From Clostridia bacterium (GTDB lineage Bacteria > Bacillota > Clostridia > UMGS1883), in assembly GCA_017468215.1 (NCBI GenBank), contig JAFUJG010000066.1:1-10282 (forward strand): a stretch of DNA of 10,282 nt, written 5' to 3'. Below the pieces are notes generated by a model. That model made no database searches, had not been told where the DNA came from, and saw nothing but the letters and a program-made list of their open reading frames with translations. How positions within the stretch are numbered: position 1 is the first letter of the stretch; every line of letters starts with the position of its first letter. The position numbers and the translations under genes are program-made. Of this stretch, positions 1 through 5,087 are shown one piece after another.

Positions 1-156
1 CCAGAGTCCTGCCAAGCCTACAACCGTAAAGATAATACGGCTGATAAGGCTGCCCTGTCCGCCAAAAATCACTCCCACAAGGTCAAAGCCAAAAAGCCCT
101 ATAGACCCCCAGTTCAAAGCACCGATAATAACCAATATCAGAGCAATGGTATCCAT
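1..156 (-). CDS. DUF378 family small membrane protein (partial, N-terminal 52 aa)
   Basis: The reverse strand is open from an ATG at 156 to the window edge, giving 52 residues that begin MDTIALILVIIGALNWG. The NWGSIGLFGFDLVG segment is what I recognise as the signature of DUF378 (YuzA-like) proteins: short two-helix membrane proteins of roughly 65-80 residues with no established function. Helix 1 covers about residues 3-22 and helix 2 starts near residue 38 (SLISRIIFTVVGLAG). An AAAGGAT ribosome site lies about 8 nt before the ATG and supports this start. The C-terminus is outside the window. The gene diverges from the esterase operon to its right and is separated from it by the hairpin-rich spacer. 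The family call rests on motif recall, not on a search. Confidence 0.85.
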   Translation of the reverse strand, partial: MDTIALILVIIGALNWGSIGLFGFDLVGVIFGGQGSLISRIIFTVVGLAGLW

Positions 157-204
157 GTACAAAACATCCTTTCGTTTTGGTTTATGTACATAGTATAACC
201 AAAC

Positions 205-237
205 AAAAAACACTTATTCACAGGAACAGTGTTTTTT
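205..237. repeat. Inverted repeat, 10 bp arms, A/T-flanked
   Basis: AAAAAACACT (205-214) is matched perfectly by AGTGTTTTTT (228-237) around a 13-base loop. The A and T tracts on either side make it terminator-like in both directions, yet it lies upstream of the DUF378 gene, not after a gene. A weak -10-like TATACT for the minus strand (192-197) sits just beside it, so the left arm overlaps where a -35 box for DUF378 would be. Its role is not clear. Confidence 0.5.
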
Positions 238-253
238 AGAGACTGTCGGTAAA

Positions 254-313
254 CCTATTTTTTATCACAACAGCGGAAGGCCCGGAAACAAAGAGTTTCC
301 GTATAAAAATAGG
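254..313. repeat. Nested hairpin
   Basis: An outer 9 bp pairing joins CCTATTTTT (254-262) to AAAAATAGG (305-313). It encloses an inner 7 bp hairpin, CGGAAAC (283-289) and GTTTCCG (295-301), with a 5-base loop. The last bases of the outer arm overlap the start of the next hairpin, so the two structures would compete or stack. Confidence 0.45.
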
Positions 314-336
314 CGGGGCTATCGCATTGCCCCGCC
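312..336. repeat. GC-rich hairpin, 8 bp arms
   Basis: GGCGGGGC (312-319) pairs with GCCCCGCC (329-336) around a 9-base loop. It is much more GC-rich than the surrounding AT-rich spacer. No T-run follows on either strand, so it is not a typical intrinsic terminator. Confidence 0.5.
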
Positions 337-337
337 G

Positions 338-391
338 AAAGTGCCAATTTTAGGGGGCTCGCAAGCCCCTTGCACGCTAAATTGGCACTTT
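338..391. repeat. Long two-tier hairpin (outer 13 bp, inner 6 bp)
   Basis: AAAGTGCCAATTT (338-350) is perfectly complementary to AAATTGGCACTTT (379-391). The pairing continues by two more base pairs (352-353 with 377-378) past a single bulged T. Inside lies a second hairpin, GGGGCT (354-359) and AGCCCC (364-369), with a CGCA tetraloop. This is the strongest structure of the cluster and resembles palindromic intergenic elements. No ORF overlaps it convincingly. Confidence 0.6.
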
Positions 392-444
392 GTTCTTTAG
401 AATAATACTAACAAAAAATATTGCTGTGAGCAAGATTTTTTGTT

Positions 445-467
445 GCGTGTCGACTTTTTCGACACGC
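445..467. repeat. Hairpin, 9 bp arms
   Basis: GCGTGTCGA (445-453) pairs perfectly with TCGACACGC (459-467) around a CTTTT loop. It is directly followed by another hairpin (471-494), three bases away. Confidence 0.5.
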
Positions 468-470
468 TGA

Positions 471-494
471 GACCGAGCAGATTCTTGCTCGGTC
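471..494 (+). terminator. Hairpin with short T-run, terminator-like
   Basis: GACCGAGCA (471-479) pairs with TGCTCGGTC (486-494), and TTTT follows at 495-498. The right arm could also pair with GAGCAAGA at 428-435, since TCTTGCTC occurs at 483-490. Two mutually exclusive folds are therefore possible, as in attenuators. The structure ends just before the esterase promoter (-35 at 502). It may insulate that promoter or end a transcript from the hairpin region. No upstream plus-strand gene is visible to need it. Confidence 0.4.
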
Positions 495-501
495 TTTTAC
501 A

Positions 502-530
502 TTGACGTAGATTTCTGATGATGATATAAT
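502..530 (+). promoter_or_regulatory. Sigma-A-type promoter of the esterase operon
   Basis: TTGACG (502-507) and a perfect TATAAT (525-530) are separated by 17 bases. The predicted transcript starts near 537, only about 18 bases before the GTG start at 555, so the 5' leader would be very short. All the hairpins at 205-494 would then lie upstream of the transcript and not inside it. Confidence 0.75.
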
Positions 531-554
531 TATCAGTAGAAAAGAGGGGTTGAT

Positions 555-1301
555 GTGGAAGTTAGTATTAAAAGAGACGGTATCACATTGCATGGGGTTA
601 TAGAGGTGCCTTGTGATACAGAAAGAATTGCAATAATATTTCATGGGTTTGCAGGAGATATAGGCTATAACGATAATGATAACTTTGTAAAAATATCAAA
701 AGCTCTTTATAGCAGCAATGTAGCAAGCATCAGATTTGATTTTAACGGTCATGGAAGAAGCGACGGAGATTTTAATGCTATGAATCCTTTTAATTTGCTG
801 CTTGATGCTTTTGCGGTTTTAGATTTTGTCAGAAAAAACGGATTTAAGGATATTTATGTGATTGGTCATTCTCAAGGCGGCGTTATTGCAGGTATGCTGG
901 CAGGATATTTCCCCGACAAAATAAAAAAACTGGTGCTTATGGCTCCGGGTGGCACAATAAAAAGAGAAACGCAAGAGGGCAGATGCCTTGATGCCAGATT
1001 TGACCCGGAGAATATTCCTGATAATATTTTGGTTTGTAATAGGTTAGATGTAGGCGGTCATTACTTCAGGATTATGAAGCATTTACCCATTTTTGAGGTT
1101 ACGCAGCACTTTAAAAATCCGGCTCTTATAGTTCACGGAATCTTTGATGATGTAATTGATTGCTCCGCAGCTGTTATGTACAACGAAATTCTTAAAAACG
1201 CAACGTTGAAGCTTTATGAAACCCTTGACCATGGGCTGTACGGTGCAGAGCGTGATGAGATGATTGACACAATAGAAAAATTCATTGTGGAGGAGGGATA
1301 A
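555..1301 (+). CDS. Alpha/beta hydrolase, feruloyl/cinnamoyl-esterase-like
   Basis: The 248-residue protein has the full serine hydrolase layout. An HGF oxyanion element lies at residues 30-32, and the nucleophile elbow GHSQGG carries Ser106. Candidate acids are Asp198/199 in LIVHGIFDDVID, and the catalytic His is His226 in LDHGLYG. The GHSQGG elbow, the size and the short insert between core strands resemble bacterial cinnamoyl/feruloyl esterases such as Est1E-type enzymes, which free hydroxycinnamic acids from plant cell wall sugars. Other short acyl esters are equally possible. There is no signal peptide, so it acts in the cytoplasm. The start is GTG with AAGAGGGG about 6 nt before it. A nearby ATG at 553 is out of frame and closes quickly. 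The stop lies directly before the next gene's ATG at 1303, and the ribosome site of that gene is inside this gene's 3' end. This indicates tight co-transcription with the secreted esterase. The fold is certain; the substrate is inferred. Confidence 0.9.
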   Translation: MEVSIKRDGITLHGVIEVPCDTERIAIIFHGFAGDIGYNDNDNFVKISKALYSSNVASIRFDFNGHGRSDGDFNAMNPFNLLLDAFAVLDFVRKNGFKDIYVIGHSQGGVIAGMLAGYFPDKIKKLVLMAPGGTIKRETQEGRCLDARFDPENIPDNILVCNRLDVGGHYFRIMKHLPIFEVTQHFKNPALIVHGIFDDVIDCSAAVMYNEILKNATLKLYETLDHGLYGAERDEMIDTIEKFIVEEG

Positions 1302-1302
1302 A

Positions 1303-3837
1303 ATGAAAAGACTTATTTCTGTTATTTTATCGGTGATTTTTATGATGGGATGTATTGGAGCGCATGCTGCAAGTGACCGCATGGTTTCTACTGCAGATTT
1401 TACTTATAAAAGCTTTGACGGTGTGACAGTCAGGGCAAAGATAACCTTTGACATTAATGTGAATACGGTTTCTGACGGTATTATAGGTATTGCATCAACC
1501 TCTGTTACACCAAAAAATTATTCGGACTATGCTATCTGCTTCCGTATACGCTCGGGCGGCTTTTTTGACTCGAACAACGGATCGAGCTTTGACAAGGCAG
1601 GAGACGTGTATTACACAAAAAATACCACCTATAAAGTGGAAATTGATGCCGACATTACAAATCAGATATACAATGCCTTTGTGTACATAAACGGCGAGAA
1701 GAAAACCATAGCCGACAATTATGCTTTCAGAGCAAGTGCAGATAGTCTGGGAAAAATCACAGCAAGAAGCGGCGGCAGCTACAGCGGCGGCTTGTATTAT
1801 ATTGAAAATATAACCGTTACAGAAGATGAGGACCCCTTCCAAACCTTTACTTTGCCGAATTTCTTTTGCGAAAACATGGTACTGCAGAGAAACAAGCCTC
1901 ATAAAATATTCGGTAAGGGCACAGGGGAGATAACTGCTACTATCTCAGATGGTGAAAACACCTCCACCGCTACCGCACAGGCAACAGATGGCAGGTTTGA
2001 AATTTTTCTTTCACCGGTGCCTGCTTCTTTAGAGCCTTATACCCTTACGGTTTCTACCTCTGACAAAACCGTTGTAATCGAAAATGTTTTTGTGGGCGAT
2101 GTGTTTGTGCTCTCCGGGCAAAGCAACATGGCACAAAACTATGAGCACCAGACAACAGAGCAGCTGGGCGACGGCGTTAGCCAGAGCAATATGCCCAGCT
2201 TAATAACCGACGAGCGAATTAAGTTTTTTAAGCTTTCAAGAACACCCTCTGATTACGAAACCTTTAACGTGCCCTTTGAAACAAACGGCTGGCAGCCTCT
2301 TAACGACAGCACAAAAAAGAAGCTTTCGTATATAGGCATGTATTTTGCAAAGGAACGGCTTGAAGCTGAGGGCGATGTTCCCATCGGGCTTATGTGTGTT
2401 GCGTGGCGAGGAACAACAATTAACCGCTGGATGCGAAAGAGCGACGAAAACAAAAGTATAAACTACACTCCTACAAACGGGGATATTTACAATAACCATA
2501 TTGCACCAATAAAGGGGTATCCTGTAAGTGCAATCCTCTGGTATCAGGGTGAGAGCGACTCGAAAAATCCCGTTATGTATACAGAGGCATTTAAAACACT
2601 TATTACCGACTGGCGAAACCAGTGGGAGGACACACGCTTGCCGTTTTTGTTTGTACAGCTGGCACGCTACGGAAAGGATAACTATGCACCCTTACGTAAT
2701 GCGCAGATGAAGGCTCTGGAGCTTGAAAACACAGGCATGGCAGTTATACTGGATACTGACAAGGGTACCTATAATAATATCCACCCCTTAGGAAAAGAAA
2801 CCGTTGCCCAAAGGCTTCATCTGTTGGCAAAAAAATATGTTTACGGTGAAGATGTGGTTGCCTCGGGACCCATTTTTGAAAAGGCAGAGGTAAAGGGCGG
2901 AGCGATAACAGTATCCTTTAAGCAAGATACTATTGGCGAGGGCTTATGTATAACCAATACCTACACGGCAACCGATAACGAGCTGTGCGAGTTTGAAATT
3001 GCAGAGAAAAAAGGCTATTTCGTAAAAGCCCAAGCGGTTATAAATGCGGATAACACAGTTACAGTTTTCTCAGACCTGGTGGAAAACCCAAAATATGTGA
3101 GGTATGCATATTCTGCAGTGCCCGAAAATGCTAATCTGTTCAATAAAAACGGACTGCCTGCAGCACCCTTTACAACAGAGGAGAGATTTTTCAGTGCTAA
3201 TAGCTTTGCCTCATACGGTACAGCGTCACTTGAAGGAAAGGTGCAAAGTGTTGAATTTTTGGTTACACCCATGAAAAATAACATAAACGGAGTAATGGGC
3301 TTTACCTCAACAGAGAACAGCATCGATGCATGGAACAGCTGCGGTATAACCGTACGCTTTAAAGAAAACGGATTTTTTGAATATATCGATGCAGGGGAGT
3401 TCAAAACATCTTCTCTTGCCTATGAGGCGGGAAAGACCTATAAGGCAAAAATAATTGCCGACTTTACCGACAATACCTATGCATTTATAGTTGACGGCGA
3501 GGTTTTATGCGAAAAAGCACATTTCCGTACAGGCTCACTTAGTATGGATAACCTTGGCAGATTTATGATACGTGGCGGTGACGGAGAGGCTGCAGAGGAG
3601 TTTTATTTTGAAAACGTAACCTTCTCCCGGGTTGCTCCCAACAGCATTATTGAAGCATGCATTCAGGGGGAAAAGGTATTGTTTGCAACAGCCTCCTCGG
3701 GATACTTTTTTGCAGCAGACTATGAGGGCGATACCCTTAAAGAAGCTGTTTGTGTAAAGGGTGACGGAGGTATCGAAATGATAAAAATAGATGCAGACAA
3801 AACCTTCTTCTGGGATAATATGAAACCTATAAAATAA
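1303..3837 (+). CDS. Secreted SASA/SGNH carbohydrate esterase (sialate O-acetylesterase-like), 844 aa
   Basis: The start is the ATG at 1303, with AGGAGG (1291-1296) 6 nt upstream. A GTG at 1285 is in frame but is less likely. Residues 1-22 form a signal peptide with probable cleavage after AHA, so the protein is exported. Residues about 28-174 are a beta-rich module. The SGNH/SASA esterase domain runs from about 182 to 515, with nucleophile Ser274 in SGQSNM, a Gly-containing block VAWRGTTINRW (367-377), WYQGESDS (413-420) and catalytic His494 in NNIHPLGK. Residues about 627-776 form a second beta-rich module related to the first: GFF, TYK, IADFTDNTYAF and FYFENVTF align with matching stretches near the N-terminus. 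A short C-terminal tail ends FFWDNMKPIK. The family removes O-acetyl groups from sialic acids or hemicellulose sugars (SASA proteins include CE6-type acetylxylan esterases), and the exact substrate cannot be told. The flanking modules probably bind carbohydrate, by inference. The MMGC near residue 17 is a poor lipobox. The gene ends at a shared terminator. Confidence 0.9.
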   Translation: MKRLISVILSVIFMMGCIGAHAASDRMVSTADFTYKSFDGVTVRAKITFDINVNTVSDGIIGIASTSVTPKNYSDYAICFRIRSGGFFDSNNGSSFDKAGDVYYTKNTTYKVEIDADITNQIYNAFVYINGEKKTIADNYAFRASADSLGKITARSGGSYSGGLYYIENITVTEDEDPFQTFTLPNFFCENMVLQRNKPHKIFGKGTGEITATISDGENTSTATAQATDGRFEIFLSPVPASLEPYTLTVSTSDKTVVIENVFVGDVFVLSGQSNMAQNYEHQTTEQLGDGVSQSNMPSLITDERIKFFKLSRTPSDYETFNVPFETNGWQPLNDSTKKKLSYIGMYFAKERLEAEGDVPIGLMCVAWRGTTINRWMRKSDENKSINYTPTNGDIYNNHIAPIKGYPVSAILWYQGESDSKNPVMYTEAFKTLITDWRNQWEDTRLPFLFVQLARYGKDNYAPLRNAQMKALELENTGMAVILDTDKGTYNNIHPLGKETVAQRLHLLAKKYVYGEDVVASGPIFEKAEVKGGAITVSFKQDTIGEGLCITNTYTATDNELCEFEIAEKKGYFVKAQAVINADNTVTVFSDLVENPKYVRYAYSAVPENANLFNKNGLPAAPFTTEERFFSANSFASYGTASLEGKVQSVEFLVTPMKNNINGVMGFTSTENSIDAWNSCGITVRFKENGFFEYIDAGEFKTSSLAYEAGKTYKAKIIADFTDNTYAFIVDGEVLCEKAHFRTGSLSMDNLGRFMIRGGDGEAAEEFYFENVTFSRVAPNSIIEACIQGEKVLFATASSGYFFAADYEGDTLKEAVCVKGDGGIEMIKIDADKTFFWDNMKPIK

Positions 3838-3863
3838 AAAAAGCGGCGACAGCCGCTTTTTTT
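3838..3863. terminator. Bidirectional intrinsic terminator
   Basis: GCGGC (3843-3847) and GCCGC (3852-3856) form a stem with a GACA loop, preceded by an A-tract and followed by seven T. The A/T tracts extend the pairing. Read on the plus strand it ends the esterase operon immediately after its TAA. Read on the minus strand it ends the CBS gene, whose stop codon (3862-3864) overlaps the tract. Confidence 0.9.
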
Positions 3864-4296
3864 AGTGCTTCTTACAGGTGCATTTGGAGGAAATCTCGCA
3901 AAGAGCATGACCCGCTTCCATGTCGTATTTACCTGTTCGGGAAATATCGCCAAGGGAGATAAAGCCCACAATCCTGCCGTCATCAATTACAGGCAGACGG
4001 CGTACCCTTGCGTGACCCATCATTTTTGCAGCACTTGCTACGTCTGCATCCATGCATACACAGGAAACATCATGTGTCATTACATCGCACACACTACAGC
4101 GGGAGGCATCCTTGCCTTCGGCTGTAACACGTACAGTAATGTCACGGTCAGTAATCATGCCTATAACTCTGCCTGAGTAGTCCACAACGGGAAGTGCACC
4201 TACGTTGTGCTTTGCCATTTTTCCTGCCGCTTCCTTAACAGTGTCCTGACCGGTAACCGTCAAGGTTTCGCATGAGCAAATATCTTTTACCTTCAT
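3862..4296 (-). CDS. CBS-domain pair protein with Cys-rich C-terminus
   Basis: This 144-residue protein is almost entirely two CBS repeats. CBS1 (about 7-58) contains VGALPVVDYSGRVIGMITDRD, and CBS2 (about 72-121) contains RRLPVIDDGRIVGFISLGD. Stand-alone CBS pairs bind adenine nucleotides or related ligands and sense energy or redox state; their partners are rarely known. The C-terminal tail CEISSKCTCKKH carries three Cys and a His. With further Cys at residues 7, 9, 67, 70, 79 and 81 this is an unusually Cys-rich cytosolic protein. I chose the ATG at 4296 because AAAGGCGG lies about 10 nt upstream. The in-frame ATG at 4335 has no ribosome site and would overlap the promoter's -10. It is the last gene of the minus-strand run and ends at the shared terminator. 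No membrane segment or enzymatic domain is present. Confidence 0.88.
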   Translation of the reverse strand: MKVKDICSCETLTVTGQDTVKEAAGKMAKHNVGALPVVDYSGRVIGMITDRDITVRVTAEGKDASRCSVCDVMTHDVSCVCMDADVASAAKMMGHARVRRLPVIDDGRIVGFISLGDISRTGKYDMEAGHALCEISSKCTCKKH

Positions 4297-4334
4297 AAAA
4301 AAACTACCGCCTTTCGTACCTTGCGGGTACATCA

Positions 4335-4363
4335 ATAGTATTGACTAAGAGCAGTAGTTTAAA
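4335..4363 (-). promoter_or_regulatory. Possible promoter of the CBS gene
   Basis: On the reverse strand TTTAAA (4358-4363) and TACTAT (4335-4340) are exactly 17 bases apart. Each matches four of six consensus positions. They lie in the 78-base gap between comF and the CBS gene, at the right distance from the ATG at 4296. Read-through from comF is the alternative. Confidence 0.4.
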
Positions 4364-4374
4364 CATGGAAAAAT

Positions 4375-5082
4375 TTAATTTTTTGAGCTTATTGCCACAG
4401 CGGCTATGTAAACCTTGCTGCAGCCCAGCTTTAAAAGCAGATTGGAGGTATGGCTCAAGGTTGAGCCTGTTGTATAAACATCGTCAATCAGAAGGGCGGA
4501 GCCGTTGAGCTTTACATCAAGTGGCATGAAGGATTTTTTAGCGTTCTGCCGTCTTAAACGCATAGAAAGCTTTGATTGTCGGGGTGTGTCATCAACACGG
4601 TAAAGAGTGGGGATAACAGGCAGGTTTAAATGCTCTGCACACATTTTTGCTATAAGCTCTGCCTGATTAAAGCCACGTTCCTTTAAACGTTCTTTTGAAA
4701 CCGGAATATAGGTTACAAAATCAAAGGTAGGAAAGCCTTCCTCAATAATACGGTTAAGTATAAGGTACGAAAATGCACGGCAGGCACTTTTACGCTTATA
4801 AAACTTTAAAGATAAAAGGGATTTTCGCACAGAGTCCTTGTACACAAGCGGGATAAACCCTTGTGTAAACGAATGCTTATACCTTCGGCATACACTGCAG
4901 ACAGGCATGGCATTGTCATCAATGGGAATACCGCATTTAATACATTTTCTGCCCTTTATAAAGGGTAGCGTATCTGCACAGCTTTTGCATATGAAGGTGT
5001 TGTTTGTATATTCGATTGCTTTGCGGCAAAAGGTACACTTGTGCGGCAGAACAACAGATAAAATTTTTTCAAAAATTTTCAT
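4375..5082 (-). CDS. comF: ComF family protein (zinc-ribbon phosphoribosyltransferase-like)
   Basis: The 235-residue protein has the two-part ComF/ComFC layout. The N-terminal zinc-binding region has four CxxC pairs at Cys16/19, Cys32/35, Cys47/50 and Cys62/65. The C-terminal type I phosphoribosyltransferase fold has the PRPP-loop signature LLIDDVYTTGSTL (about 197-209), with Asp200/Asp201. The family is needed for natural DNA uptake in Bacillus and Haemophilus, where ComFC works with the ComFA helicase in the cytoplasm. Many Clostridia carry it without known competence. No comFA is in the window. The start codon lies 5 bases after the recD2 stop, and its AAGGA site (5092-5096) lies inside the recD2 3' end, so the two genes are translationally close and surely co-transcribed. 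All zinc ligands and PRPP-loop residues are intact. Whether this organism is competent cannot be told from here. Confidence 0.93.
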   Translation of the reverse strand: MKIFEKILSVVLPHKCTFCRKAIEYTNNTFICKSCADTLPFIKGRKCIKCGIPIDDNAMPVCSVCRRYKHSFTQGFIPLVYKDSVRKSLLSLKFYKRKSACRAFSYLILNRIIEEGFPTFDFVTYIPVSKERLKERGFNQAELIAKMCAEHLNLPVIPTLYRVDDTPRQSKLSMRLRRQNAKKSFMPLDVKLNGSALLIDDVYTTGSTLSHTSNLLLKLGCSKVYIAAVAISSKN

Positions 5083-5087
5083 AAAGA

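Noticed and set aside
1285..1302. GTG start adding six residues (MWRRDK) to the secreted esterase
   Set aside because: The ATG at 1303 has a well-placed AGGAGG and gives a clean signal peptide; the GTG lies inside the previous gene without its own ribosome site.
1495..1902. 135-codon reverse-strand frame inside the esterase
   Set aside because: Low-complexity Ala and Cys runs mirror the Gly/Ser-coding repeats of the real gene; no family features.
2748..2805. Missing Asp beside the catalytic His of the SGNH esterase (NNIHP instead of DIHP)
   Set aside because: This position also varies in active sialate O-acetylesterases (from memory the human enzyme lacks it), so it is not evidence of inactivity. 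Ser274, the QGE block and His494 are present.
3015..3404. 129-codon reverse-strand frame inside the esterase
   Set aside because: Antisense to the conserved C-terminal module, no ribosome site and no recognisable motif.
3720..3986. Reverse-strand frame crossing the shared terminator
   Set aside because: It spans the terminator and the ends of two well-supported genes.
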